Of a stretch of 64,000 bases of DNA, positions 55,596-63,986 are shown in pieces. Source of the stretch: Actinomycetota bacterium (lineage in GTDB: Bacteria; Actinomycetota; Actinomycetes; Nanopelagicales; Nanopelagicaceae); assembly GCA_026392935.1 (NCBI GenBank), contig JAPLBE010000004.1, forward strand, positions 1 through 64,000, written 5' to 3'. Positions within the stretch are counted from its first letter, which is position 1. Every line of letters begins with the position of its first letter. The position numbers and the translations under genes are program-made. The notes under the pieces were generated by a model, which worked only from the letters and a program-made list of their open reading frames with translations, did no database searches and was not told the DNA's origin.

Positions 55596-55668
55596 TGCCC
55601 CCAACGGGATTCGAACCCGTGTTACCGCCGTGAAAGGGCGATGTCCTAGGCCCCTAGACGATGGGGAC
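55596..55668 (-). tRNA. tRNA-Glu(TTC)
   Basis: A 73-nt tRNA. GTCCCCA pairs with TGGGGGC (one T-G), the discriminator is A, the anticodon loop CTTTCAC holds TTC, and the T-arm GGTTCGAATCC is present. CCA is not encoded. It is probably transcribed together with tRNA-Asp. Confidence 0.95.
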
Positions 55669-55728
55669 GTTTGAGGCTCGCAAATCGTACCCCAAACTCG
55701 CTGAAAAAGCAAGCGAAATGAAGGGCTT

Positions 55729-56433
55729 TTAGAGCAGTGACCATTTCACAGTTACAGAAACACTCACATCTTGTTCGCCTAGATCAATCACTGTCGCATC
55801 TGATTCTGCCTTTGCAACGCCCATTACTGGTACATACGAAACAGGTGATGAGTTCTCAATCAAGTAAGTGACTTTGCCAAGTTTTACACCGAGCAATGAT
55901 GCATAGGACGCAGCCTTTGCACTGGCACTCTTTACTGCTGCGGTTCTGGCAGCAGCCGTCGCTTTAGAGTTATCCAAAACAAATGGCGTAGCACCGCTTA
56001 GCTGCAAACTATCTCCACCGGCGGCAACGATGTCATCAACGATTGACCCTGCAGTATCTGCAGCGCGTACAACAATGGTGAATGCTTGTGATGCTCGGTA
56101 ACCAATAATTGTTGATGTGTTGTTCTCATACTTGTATTCAGGACTTATGGTGATGCTCTGAGTTGCAATATCTTTCTTATCAATCTTTGCAGCCAGAATT
56201 GCGGCTCGGACTGCAGCGGAAGTTTTTGCTGTTGCAGCCAGCGCTTCTTTGCTGGTTGCAGCGACATTAGTTGCGGTCGCAGTGATGCGAACAGCATCCG
56301 GCACCACTTTGACACTGCCTTGGGCATTTACTGTTACATATCGGCTTGTGGCAGCTTCGGCAGAAGTTGTGAAAAATCCGGCTGATACAAGCGAAGCTAC
56401 GGCGATGATTGAAATACGTTTACGAAGTGTCAT
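55729..56433 (-). CDS. SIMPL-domain (DUF541) secreted protein
   Basis: 234 aa. A signal peptide (ISIIAVASLVSAGFFTTSAEA) is followed by the SIMPL fold: RYVTVNAQGSVKVVPDAVRI, ISPEYKYEN, YRASQAFTIVVR, and the C-terminal VTVKWSL. These periplasmic or secreted proteins are of uncertain role (oxidative stress or cell-envelope chaperoning have been suggested). GATAAT stands 6 nt upstream of its ATG. Confidence 0.87.
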   Translation of the reverse strand: MTLRKRISIIAVASLVSAGFFTTSAEAATSRYVTVNAQGSVKVVPDAVRITATATNVAATSKEALAATAKTSAAVRAAILAAKIDKKDIATQSITISPEYKYENNTSTIIGYRASQAFTIVVRAADTAGSIVDDIVAAGGDSLQLSGATPFVLDNSKATAAARTAAVKSASAKAASYASLLGVKLGKVTYLIENSSPVSYVPVMGVAKAESDATVIDLGEQDVSVSVTVKWSLL

Positions 56434-56439
56434 GTACCT

Positions 56440-56445
56440 ATTATC
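56440..56445 (-). promoter_or_regulatory. -10 hexamer GATAAT, leaderless start
   Basis: On the minus strand GATAAT is followed by 6 nt and ATG 56433 of the SIMPL gene. No Shine-Dalgarno is present. Confidence 0.5.
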
Positions 56446-56447
56446 TC

Positions 56448-57587
56448 TTACTTGTTGTGGGCTGAGTTATAAATCCCTGTGTGATCTCGGAGCATTCTCT
56501 CGAGTGAGAAAAATTCATGCGCGTGTGCTTTTCCAGCCGCACCCATTGAATTTCTCAGCGCAGGATCATTGAAAAGAGTCACTAGAGCTTTCGCCATGGG
56601 TGTTGCTAGAGGGGGTGTGAGCAAACCTGTTTTCTCGTTCTTTACGATGTCGGCGATAGATCCCACTGAAGGTGCAAGAATTGGCAAGCCAGCTTGTGCT
56701 GCTTGAATAAGTGTCAGCGGAATCCCTTCGTTATCGCTGGTAAGAATCGCAATATCGCTAGCGGCAAATAACTGCGCAATATCTTTTCTCCAACCGAGGA
56801 AAGTAATCGGAAGATTTTGAGCTGCTGCTCGTCTCTTGCTGCTCTCGAAGAGCTCACCTTCCCCGGCCACCAAGAAGTGAATATCAACTTTTTCTTCAGC
56901 CATCTTTTCAGCGATATCCAATAAACGATCTGGTCGCTTAATCTGAGTTAACCGCCCAACAAATGTGCAGTAAATAGTTGTTGGATCTAGCTCAAGTTCA
57001 CGTCGGATTAACTCTTTGGAATATGAGGCAGGCTCGGGCAACCCTGGAAAGAAAACAGAGAACTTCTCCTCGTTGCCAATACCGGCTGCAATCAAGTCTT
57101 TCTTGACTTCATTGCCAATTGCAATTAATTGGTCTGTTTTGCCCGCAAGGAATTTTTCAATTGAAACAACTAACTGAGTTTTCCAACCTGCGAAGTAACC
57201 ATGTAGTAGGTGTCCATGAAAAGTGTGTATACGTACAGCGCCCCGTCCAGCGATTATTGAAGTAATTCTTCCTAGCACTCCGGCTTTAGCTGTATGAGTA
57301 TGAATAACGTCGGGCTTAAATTCGCGAATAGTTTTAACAAGCCCTACAAAAGCTTTTAGATCTGCCAGCGGTGATACCGATCTTCCCAGTCCTGCGATAC
57401 GTGTGGCTTTGATATCCGTAGCTACTTCATCTAAATAATCTGCTTCAGTGTCATCGCAATACCCAGTGATCAAAATCTGTTCAAACTGAGTTTTATCCAG
57501 CCCTCGCATTAATTCGGCCACAATGACAGCAGGGCCGCCAACATTCATGCGGGCGATAACTTGCATCACTTTGGTGCGCTGGGCCAT
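56448..57587 (-). CDS. GT4-family glycosyltransferase
   Basis: About 379 aa from ATG 57587; the track start 57656 would overlap the divergent Sua5 gene. GT-B fold: VMQVIARMNVGGPAVIVAEL with the acceptor loop, DVIHTHTAKAGVLGRI, TFVGRLTQIKRPDRLLDIAE, and the EX7E-type donor site near LTSDNEGIPLTLIQAAQAG. It is a retaining transferase, likely in surface polysaccharide synthesis. GAGAAG upstream is a weak RBS. Confidence 0.88.
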   Translation of the reverse strand: MAQRTKVMQVIARMNVGGPAVIVAELMRGLDKTQFEQILITGYCDDTEADYLDEVATDIKATRIAGLGRSVSPLADLKAFVGLVKTIREFKPDVIHTHTAKAGVLGRITSIIAGRGAVRIHTFHGHLLHGYFAGWKTQLVVSIEKFLAGKTDQLIAIGNEVKKDLIAAGIGNEEKFSVFFPGLPEPASYSKELIRRELELDPTTIYCTFVGRLTQIKRPDRLLDIAEKMAEEKVDIHFLVAGEGELFESSKRRAAAQNLPITFLGWRKDIAQLFAASDIAILTSDNEGIPLTLIQAAQAGLPILAPSVGSIADIVKNEKTGLLTPPLATPMAKALVTLFNDPALRNSMGAAGKAHAHEFFSLERMLRDHTGIYNSAHNK

Positions 57588-57613
57588 GTGGTTATCTTCT
57601 CGCAAAAAGACTG

Positions 57614-57619
57614 GATAAT
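57614..57619 (+). promoter_or_regulatory. -10 hexamer GATAAT, leaderless start
   Basis: GATAAT is followed by 7 nt and ATG 57627 of the Sua5 gene. Confidence 0.45.
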
Positions 57620-57626
57620 TGCACTT

Positions 57627-58607
57627 ATGAGCGAGCCGAATATTGCTAGCGGGCAATTTGTTTCAAATTGCACCGCAGATGCGATGGACCGCGCCGCCGA
57701 AGTATTGAAATCTGGCGCACTTGTCGCTTTTCCAACTGAGACTGTCTACGGACTCGGCGCAGATGCCACTAATGCATCAGCGGTTGCTCGAATCTACGAA
57801 GTTAAGGGTCGCCCTGCAGATCACCCACTGATCGTTCATCTCGCTGACATGCAAGATATTGCAGATTGGTCTGATGACATTCCAGAGTATGCAATCGCTC
57901 TTGCACGCGATTTCTGGCCAGGTCCAATGACTCTCATTCTTAAGCGCAGTGAATTGGCGAAAGACTTTATTACTGGGGGACAAGAGACCGTTGGCCTACG
58001 CGTTCCCGATCATGTGATTGCCCTAGCGCTACTTTCATCGTTGAAGAAAATCGGTGGCAAAGGCATTGCAGCACCGAGTGCCAATAGATTTGGACACGTT
58101 TCGCCCACCACCGCTGCTGCAGCCAGTGAAGAGTTATCTCCGTATTTGTCGGCTCAGGATTTAATCCTTGATGGTGGCGCTTCAGCTGTAGGTGTTGAAT
58201 CAACAATTATCGATTGCACATCAGACTCTCCACGAATTCTGCGACCTGGTGCAATTACAGCTCAGCAGATTGCCGAATCAACTGGTTTAACTCTGAGCGA
58301 TACAGGAGATGAGATTCGAGTAAGTGGTGCTCTCAAAAACCATTACTCGCCAGAGGCAAAAGTTCTATTGGATATAGAACCCATCAGTGGAGATGGATTT
58401 ATCGCACTTGCAGAAATCGTAACTCCAGACGGAGTTATCCGTTTAGCATCTCCAAAAAATAATGATGAATTTGCTCGTGTGCTTTACACAGCACTTCGCG
58501 CAGCGGATCAGCAATTACTTGCTCGTGTGGTCGTAATGCAGCCAACAGGAAATGACATTTCTGTAGCTATTCGTGACCGATTACTGCGTGCAAGCCGCGG
58601 TCGCTAA
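57627..58607 (+). CDS. Threonylcarbamoyl-AMP synthase (Sua5 type)
   Basis: 326 aa from ATG 57627; the track start 57561 adds residues antisense to the GT4 gene. The YrdC domain has VAFPTETVYGLGADATNASA, KGRPADHPLIVHL and PSANRFGHVSPTTA, and a C-terminal Sua5 domain follows from about residue 225 (NHYSPEAKVLL). It makes TC-AMP for the universal t6A37 tRNA modification. It lies upstream of tRNA-Lys, itself a t6A substrate. Confidence 0.92.
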   Translation: MSEPNIASGQFVSNCTADAMDRAAEVLKSGALVAFPTETVYGLGADATNASAVARIYEVKGRPADHPLIVHLADMQDIADWSDDIPEYAIALARDFWPGPMTLILKRSELAKDFITGGQETVGLRVPDHVIALALLSSLKKIGGKGIAAPSANRFGHVSPTTAAAASEELSPYLSAQDLILDGGASAVGVESTIIDCTSDSPRILRPGAITAQQIAESTGLTLSDTGDEIRVSGALKNHYSPEAKVLLDIEPISGDGFIALAEIVTPDGVIRLASPKNNDEFARVLYTALRAADQQLLARVVVMQPTGNDISVAIRDRLLRASRGR

Positions 58608-58625
58608 GGTGATAAAGTTCGCGTT

Positions 58626-58645
58626 CTAACGCTGCAAAGTGTTAG
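58626..58645 (+). other. GCAA-tetraloop hairpin before tRNA-Lys
   Basis: CTAACGCT and AGTGTTAG pair over 8 bp (one G-T) around a GCAA tetraloop, 19 nt after the Sua5 stop and 9 nt before tRNA-Lys. There is no T-run. It may be a weak terminator or a 5' leader structure for tRNA processing. Confidence 0.4.
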
Positions 58646-58654
58646 TGGTAAGTG

Positions 58655-58730
58655 GGGCCTATAGCTCAGCCGGTAGAGCAACGGACTTTTAATCCGTGGG
58701 TCGACAGTTCGAGCCTGTCTGGGCCCACCA
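58655..58730 (+). tRNA. tRNA-Lys(TTT), CCA encoded
   Basis: 76 nt including an encoded CCA. GGGCCTA pairs with TGGGCCC (one T-G), the discriminator is A, the anticodon loop CTTTTAA holds TTT, and the T-arm AGTTCGAGCCT is present. It is the only one of the window's tRNA genes with CCA in the DNA. Its last base is the A of an in-frame ATG for the next ORF. Confidence 0.95.
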
Positions 58731-58744
58731 TGTATCTTCGCTTC

Positions 58745-59647
58745 GTGGCTAAGAGCAAATCCTGGATTCCGGCTTACATCATCCTTGGAATTATTTGGGG
58801 CTGTTCATTTATCTTTATCAAAATGGGGCTGGAGTTCCTTACTCCGTTCGGTGTTGCATTTGTTCGATGTGCACTTGGAGCAGTAACACTTTTGTTCGTT
58901 GCGCGGATTCGTGGAATCAAACTTCCCACTGATCCAAAAGTTCGAGCGCATATCTGGGTTGTTGCGATATTTCTTAATGTAATACCAGGAATTTTCTTTG
59001 CCCTTGCAGAAACTGCGGTTACATCCGTTCTTGCCGGAATCATCAATGCTGTGACGCCCCTTATGACTCTGATTGCGATTTTGCTAGTGAATCGTGAAGA
59101 GAAAGCAAAAACCTTCCAGGTACTCGGCATACTTATCGGATTTTTCGGTGTGTTTACAGTCTTAGGTGCCTGGAAAGGATTTGGCGATAATCCACTCTGG
59201 GCGATTTTAGTTCTCTTATTCGCCGTGACTTGCTATGGAATTTCGTTTCCCTACACACGCAAGTATGTGATGCCATATCAATTGAAACCTGAATCTATAG
59301 TTTCCTTGCAGCTCCTATATGCGTCTCTTACATTGCTTCCATTCTTTCTATTTGATGGAATTGCAAATGATGAATATCGCCTTGCTCCTGTACTGGCAAT
59401 GGTGGCGCTCGGAGTTTTTGGTAGCGGTTTCGCCTACCTCTGGAACTTCACTGTGATGGAGCATGCGGGAAGTGCAATCGCAAGTTCGGTCACATACTTA
59501 ACGCCAGTCGTCGCAATTATCGTGGGAGTTATCTTTCTCAATGAGAAAGTTACGTGGAACGAGCCAGTTGGTGCGCTGATCGTTTTACTTGGTGCTGCAA
59601 TTGCTCAAGAGCGAATTTCCTTAAGAAAGAGTAAAACCAACCGGTAA
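58745..59647 (+). CDS. EamA/DMT-family transporter
   Basis: 300 aa from GTG 58745 (MAKSKSWIPAYIILGIIWG); ATG 58730 shares its A with the tRNA CCA. The track start at 58652 is spurious because its first 26 residues are translated tRNA-Lys. Ten hydrophobic helices in two EamA repeats: WGCSFIFIKMGLEFLTPFGV and VALGVFGSGFAYLWNFTVME. It is a metabolite exporter or importer of unknown substrate. The 3' end overlaps the converging cbiO by 27 nt. Confidence 0.85.
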   Translation: MAKSKSWIPAYIILGIIWGCSFIFIKMGLEFLTPFGVAFVRCALGAVTLLFVARIRGIKLPTDPKVRAHIWVVAIFLNVIPGIFFALAETAVTSVLAGIINAVTPLMTLIAILLVNREEKAKTFQVLGILIGFFGVFTVLGAWKGFGDNPLWAILVLLFAVTCYGISFPYTRKYVMPYQLKPESIVSLQLLYASLTLLPFFLFDGIANDEYRLAPVLAMVALGVFGSGFAYLWNFTVMEHAGSAIASSVTYLTPVVAIIVGVIFLNEKVTWNEPVGALIVLLGAAIAQERISLRKSKTNR

Positions 59648-60367
59648 TTCAAGTCGATGTGTTGTGAGCAAATCATGATTCTTTAAAATCGAACCAGTCT
59701 TGTCATCAGCAACGATTATTCCTCCCGAAAGAATCACGGATCTTTCGCATAGTTCGTACGCATATGGAAGATCGTGGGTAACCATCACGATAGTGACATC
59801 TAATGAGCGCAAGATGTCTGCTAACTCTCGTCGACTCGCAGGATCAAGATTTGATGATGGTTCGTCCATCACCAAGATCTCAGGCTTCATAGCAAGAACA
59901 GTTGCAACGGCAACACGTCTGCGTTGTCCAAAAGAGAGGTGATGAGGAGGGCGATCTTTGTATTCGCCCATCCCAACTAAATTCAACGCATAGTCAACTG
60001 TTGCATCGAGTTCAGCACCACGTACGCCCATGTTGTAAGGACCAAATGCAACATCTTCTCCAACGGTAGGCATAAATAGTTGGTCATCAGGATCTTGAAA
60101 AACAATTCCAACCTTAGAGCGGATAGTTCGAATAGATTCTTTATTCTTAGAATCTACTTTTTCTCCCGCGATAAAAACTTCACCTTGCATCGTCTGATGG
60201 ATGCCATTCATGTGCAGTACAAGAGTTGTCTTACCTGCACCATTAGGCCCAAGGAGTGCCACACGCTCTCCCTTTTCAACGCGCAGGTTTACTCCATAGA
60301 GGGCTTGATTGCCATCGGGGTAAACAAATGCCAAATTGTTAATCAATAAACTTGGATGGTTTGTCAT
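59621..60367 (-). CDS. cbiO: ECF cobalt/nickel transporter ATPase
   Basis: 248 aa from ATG 60367; the track start 60439 lies inside cbiQ. ABC ATPase: ALLGPNGAGKTTLVLHMNGI (Walker A), VFQDPDDQLFMPTVGEDVAFGP (Q-loop typical of CbiO/EcfA), LSFGQRRRVAVATVLAM (signature) and LVMDEPSSNLDP. It powers the CbiMQO importer encoded just upstream. Confidence 0.93.
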   Translation of the reverse strand: MTNHPSLLINNLAFVYPDGNQALYGVNLRVEKGERVALLGPNGAGKTTLVLHMNGIHQTMQGEVFIAGEKVDSKNKESIRTIRSKVGIVFQDPDDQLFMPTVGEDVAFGPYNMGVRGAELDATVDYALNLVGMGEYKDRPPHHLSFGQRRRVAVATVLAMKPEILVMDEPSSNLDPASRRELADILRSLDVTIVMVTHDLPYAYELCERSVILSGGIIVADDKTGSILKNHDLLTTHRLELPVGFTLS

Positions 60368-60369
60368 TA

Positions 60370-61122
60370 TCAACCGTTCATCTTGAAGGAGAGAGAAGTA
60401 ATCAGTGCAAGAGTTGGGAAAACAAGTGCCGTAACCCACGCTTTGGCGCCAACAGATTTTGATTCAGTGTGAGGGAGTTCTCCATCAAACCCACGAGACA
60501 GCATGGCCAAATGCACGCGTTCACCTCGCTCATAGGAGCGAATAAAAAGCGCGGCTGCAGATGTTGCAATTACTTTCCAATGCTTCACACCGGTTGCATC
60601 AAAGCCACGAGACTCACGAGCAATCTTCATGCGCTCCATTTCATCGCTGATGACATTTACATAGCGCAACATAAATGAGGCAATCTGAACCATGATGGTG
60701 GGAAGTCGTAGGCGTTCAAGTCCTCGCAAAATTTCGCGCGCAGTCGTCGTGGTAGAGAGAATGACTGCACTCAAAACTCCTAAAGTTCCCTTAGCCACAA
60801 TCGATACCCCCGCCAGGAGTCCATCGCGATAAAGGTTGAGCGGACCTAGTTCAAAGCGTTCGCCGGTACCAACAAATGGCATGAGCACTGCAAAAAGAAT
60901 AAAGGGAACTTCAATGAGTGCCCGCTTAGAGAGCGTAAAGATCGAAATCTTGCCAGCCGTGGCTGCAGCAATAACTAAGGCTAGGAAAATCACAAACGCA
61001 GGCCAATATGTAATCGGAGTTGATACAACGACCAAGACAAAGAAAAGAACTGCAATTATTTTTACATGGGAAGGCAATGAATGCACAACTGAATGGCGAT
61101 GAATGTAGAGCCGTTCGCCCAC
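60370..61122 (-). CDS. cbiQ: ECF cobalt/nickel transporter transmembrane subunit
   Basis: 250 aa from GTG 61122, five to six helices, with HRHSVVHSLPSHVKIIAVL at the start and the coupling-helix motifs RESRGFDATG and YERGERVHLAMLSRGFDG. The frame continues 19 codons upstream with a His-rich stretch (HSHGHHHGHD) that looks like a real metal-binding N-terminus of this family. No ATG, GTG or TTG begins it; an ATT at 61179, just after the PDGLE stop, would. It links CbiM to CbiO. Confidence 0.9.
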   Translation of the reverse strand: MGERLYIHRHSVVHSLPSHVKIIAVLFFVLVVVSTPITYWPAFVIFLALVIAAATAGKISIFTLSKRALIEVPFILFAVLMPFVGTGERFELGPLNLYRDGLLAGVSIVAKGTLGVLSAVILSTTTTAREILRGLERLRLPTIMVQIASFMLRYVNVISDEMERMKIARESRGFDATGVKHWKVIATSAAALFIRSYERGERVHLAMLSRGFDGELPHTESKSVGAKAWVTALVFPTLALITSLSFKMNG

Positions 61123-61181
61123 ATCATGGCCATGGTGATGGCCGTGCGAATGAACCTGGCTTTTTTCGGAAGTTGAAATGT

Positions 61182-61487
61182 TTATTTGTTTGCACCACTC
61201 TTGCGTCGCAAAACAAGGAACAGACCAGTAGAAACACCAGCTGTGGCAATCACTCCAATTACACCAGCTGCGCCAGTAGATAGGCGTTCATTTTTAATGC
61301 CCTTGACTCCGTAGTCAGCCAAAACTCCATCAGAATTAGAATGCTCTTTTGCACTTTCTAGAAATCCAATATCTCCGGCAACTTTCTCTAGTCCATCTGG
61401 GCTTGAAGATGCATAGTGAGAAACAACGCCAGCTAAGAATAAAGAGAGAATAAATCCAGCGATGAGAAACTTGTTTTGTTTTTTCAT
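61182..61487 (-). CDS. PDGLE-domain (CbiN-like) membrane protein
   Basis: 101 aa with two membrane helices. It has the PDGLE motif in SHYASSSPDGLEKVAGDIGF and a C-terminal helix plus RRKSGANK. Such proteins replace CbiN in CbiM-type cobalt/nickel ECF transporters. The start overlaps the cbiM stop (ATGA). The extracytoplasmic loop may guide metal to CbiM. Confidence 0.9.
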   Translation of the reverse strand: MKKQNKFLIAGFILSLFLAGVVSHYASSSPDGLEKVAGDIGFLESAKEHSNSDGVLADYGVKGIKNERLSTGAAGVIGVIATAGVSTGLFLVLRRKSGANK

Positions 61488-62161
61488 TCTTTAACTCTCG
61501 TTTCTAGAACTTGCTGCGATCCTTTATATCCGTAAACAAGATCAGAACGACTTGCCATGACCGCGCCCACGGCGAGTGCGGAGATAACCCCTTCGCCAAT
61601 TCCAATTAGGAAGTGAGTTCCAAGCATTGCGGTCAACACCTGAGAAATAGAAAACGTTGCAGTTCCACCGATTGCATACTGGAGTACAAATCCTGCTGCC
61701 GCAAAAGGCACTGATATCAAACCTGCAAGGAATGCAGCAATTGAAATAGAAGACTTATTCTTTGGAAGAATTTTCTTGATGGCGATAAATGATGCGTAAC
61801 CAACCCACACTCCGATTAGCGACATGTTAAACACATTGAGCCCAAGCGCAGTGAGACCACCGTCGGCAAAGAGCAGACCTTGCATGAGTAAAACAACTGT
61901 CAGCGCAAGGGAAGCTGCCCACGGTCCAACAAGAATTGCAGCGAGTGCACCGCCAAGTAGGTGGCCACTTGTTCCGGCAGCAACAGGAAAATTGAGCATC
62001 TGCACAGCGAAGATAAAGGTTGCAGTAAGCCCGGCAAGGGGAGCAGTCTTCTCATCAAGGGTCGACTTGGCGCCCTTCAGTGAAAGTGCCACTCCTGCGG
62101 CTGCTATGCCGGCAAAGGCGACTGAAGTGGGTACATCGATAAACCCATCAGGGATGTGCAT
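61484..62161 (-). CDS. cbiM: Cobalt/nickel ECF substrate-binding subunit
   Basis: 225 aa from ATG 62161; the track start 62182 is seven residues too long. This start is fixed by TGGAGGA about 8 nt upstream and by function: the N-terminal Met-His (MHIPDGFIDVPTS) forms the metal site in CbiM. Six or seven helices; FAVQMLNFPVAAGTSGHLLG carries further His ligands. It selects Co2+ or Ni2+ for import; no cobalamin or Ni/Co riboswitch was found upstream. Confidence 0.93.
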   Translation of the reverse strand: MHIPDGFIDVPTSVAFAGIAAAGVALSLKGAKSTLDEKTAPLAGLTATFIFAVQMLNFPVAAGTSGHLLGGALAAILVGPWAASLALTVVLLMQGLLFADGGLTALGLNVFNMSLIGVWVGYASFIAIKKILPKNKSSISIAAFLAGLISVPFAAAGFVLQYAIGGTATFSISQVLTAMLGTHFLIGIGEGVISALAVGAVMASRSDLVYGYKGSQQVLETRVKE

Positions 62162-62294
62162 GGTGAGATCCTCCAGATGCAAACGGTTTGCAAGAAGACA
62201 ATGGTAAACGAGAATTTACAGGCGAGCCACCTGAAATATCCGCGCCTTGGCCAGCGTTAGGTCTAAAGTGCAGGAATCTGCCAGGGCGAGTTAC

Positions 62295-62301
62295 GGGGAG
62301 G
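62295..62301 (+). promoter_or_regulatory. Shine-Dalgarno GGGGAGG fixing the TPR gene start
   Basis: GGGGAGG is followed by 6 nt and GTG 62308. It rejects the track's ATG 62188, which would lie in the divergent promoter region and give an unrelated N-terminus. Confidence 0.75.
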
Positions 62302-62307
62302 TCACTT

Positions 62308-63279
62308 GTGAGCGATGAAGATGGCCAGGACGAGCTAGTTACCGAGGAAATGCTCTGGGATCGAATCCCAGAAGTGCACGGCGAAGAACGTGCCAATACA
62401 TATTACGAACTCTCTGCCCGAATTTTTGCACGTGGTCAATATGACGAAGCGCTCGCGCTCGCAGAGACAGCGCGCGATATTTTCTCTGAACTTGGTGCAG
62501 CGGCTCCCAGTGAAGGACTCGCACAGGCCTATTCTGCAATTGGTTACAACCTTAACCAGTTAAAACGAATGGATGAAGCTGCAACTGCAATGAGTAAAGC
62601 AGTTGCAATTTTGCGGGAAAATAAATCTCCGATTGCCCTTGAACTTGCTTGCACGCTAGGCGAGTGGTGGTACTCATCAAAGAATTATGAAAAAGTAATT
62701 GAAACTATGTACGAATGTTCTCAAGAGCATCTCGTAGATGGAAACACAATCGGTGCAGCAAATGACATGCACCTTATCGGATGTGCGCAGCGCGAACTCA
62801 AGAATTACAACGAAGCGATTATCTGTTTTCAAGAAGCGCGCAAGATGTTTAAATTAGAGAAGGAAGTAATTCATATTGCACGTTGTGATCAAAAGATTGC
62901 ATCCTGCTATGTTGAAATCGGGGAAGGTGAAAAAGCACTCGAAGCGGCTCGCCGAGCAATTGATGTCTTTGAAACAGCTCATGATCATCAACGTGAAACT
63001 TTTGCACTTTTTGAGTACGGGAAAGCTGAAATTCTCTTAGGCAAATTAGATGACGGCTTATTGACTCTTGATGGCGTGTTACAAATCATCGCCGATGATG
63101 AACCTAAAGATTTCGAGTTCATTCTCGATATTGAAACTCGCATGGTTGCGGTAATGCGCCAACTCGGTCGTATCGATGAGGCAAATGAAGTAGAACGTCG
63201 ACTTAACTCTGTACGCGAAGCACTTAAGAGCGATGAAGAACCTAATCTCGATGGGTTCCTACCAAAAAAAGACGACTAA
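62308..63279 (+). CDS. TPR-repeat protein
   Basis: 323 aa, GTG start. At least four tetratricopeptide-like helix pairs: YYELSARIFARGQYDEALALAE, AQAYSAIGYNLNQLKRMDEA, AANDMHLIGCAQRELKNYNE, and ARCDQKIASCYVEIGEGEKA. It is soluble and acidic. TPR proteins are scaffolds; the partner is unknown. It is divergent from cbiM with a 146-bp gap, and its stop overlaps the converging SpoU gene by 4 nt. Confidence 0.85.
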   Translation: MSDEDGQDELVTEEMLWDRIPEVHGEERANTYYELSARIFARGQYDEALALAETARDIFSELGAAAPSEGLAQAYSAIGYNLNQLKRMDEAATAMSKAVAILRENKSPIALELACTLGEWWYSSKNYEKVIETMYECSQEHLVDGNTIGAANDMHLIGCAQRELKNYNEAIICFQEARKMFKLEKEVIHIARCDQKIASCYVEIGEGEKALEAARRAIDVFETAHDHQRETFALFEYGKAEILLGKLDDGLLTLDGVLQIIADDEPKDFEFILDIETRMVAVMRQLGRIDEANEVERRLNSVREALKSDEEPNLDGFLPKKDD

Positions 63280-63926
63280 GACTTACGAGGTAAGTGCTGC
63301 AAGGCCCAGTGATACATAGCGATTGCGCCTGCAGCGGATGCATTCATAGATCTTGTTGATCCATATTGTTCAATTGCATAAAGCACTTCGCAGACTTCAA
63401 TACCTTCATCTGACATACCGGCACCCTCTTGGCCAAATAGAAGTACGCATTTTTCAGGTAGCTGCGAGCCCTCGAGATGTTTTGAACTTGGAACATTATC
63501 GATTCCAATGATGGGAACACTATTTTCCTGGCACCACGCAGCGAATTCAGCGACGGTTGAATGGTGGAGAACATGGAGATATCTGTCCGTAACCATAGCT
63601 CCACGCTTATTCCAGTCTCGCTTTCCGATGATATGAACCATCGAAACGTTAAATGCATTTGCTGTGCGAACAACAGAACCAATATTCAAATCATGTTGCC
63701 AGTTTTCAATTGCTATTTGTAATTTATGCCTCTTTGAATCAAGGTCAGCAACAATCGCTTCGACAGTCCAATAACGATAGTGATCTAGAACATTCCTGCG
63801 GTCACCGTTCTCGAGTAATTCAGGATCATACTGAGCTCCCGTAGGCCAAGGTTTCTCATGTGGACCGACGCCGACTACTGGGAAAAATTCACCCGGACCA
63901 ATGACTGCAGGTGTATTGATTTCCAT
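63276..63926 (-). CDS. SpoU/TrmH-family RNA methyltransferase
   Basis: 216 aa. SPOUT knot motifs are in order: LNIGSVVRTANAFNVSMVHI (motif 1, Asn and Arg), VLLFGQEGAGMSDEG (motif 2) and GSTRSMNASAAGAIAMYHWA (motif 3). It methylates the 2'-O of a tRNA or rRNA nucleotide; the actual site is not predictable. The start has TAGAGT exactly 6 nt upstream on the minus strand. Confidence 0.9.
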   Translation of the reverse strand: MEINTPAVIGPGEFFPVVGVGPHEKPWPTGAQYDPELLENGDRRNVLDHYRYWTVEAIVADLDSKRHKLQIAIENWQHDLNIGSVVRTANAFNVSMVHIIGKRDWNKRGAMVTDRYLHVLHHSTVAEFAAWCQENSVPIIGIDNVPSSKHLEGSQLPEKCVLLFGQEGAGMSDEGIEVCEVLYAIEQYGSTRSMNASAAGAIAMYHWALQHLPRKS

Positions 63927-63932
63927 GGTTGC

Positions 63933-63938
63933 ACTCTA
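63933..63938 (-). promoter_or_regulatory. -10 hexamer TAGAGT, leaderless start
   Basis: On the minus strand TAGAGT is followed by 6 nt and ATG 63926 of the SpoU methyltransferase. Confidence 0.55.
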
Positions 63939-63986
63939 AACTTAAACCACCAGAACTTCCAAAGTTTTGATTTCAGAAGGAGCCCA

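Noticed and set aside
58652-58729. N-terminal 26 residues (GPIAQPVEQRTFNPWVDSSS) of the transporter ORF
   Set aside because: This is the translation of the tRNA-Lys gene, a well-known artefact.
62188-62307. ATG 62188 start of the TPR protein
   Set aside because: The extra 40 residues are unrelated to TPR sequence, while GTG 62308 has an excellent Shine-Dalgarno.
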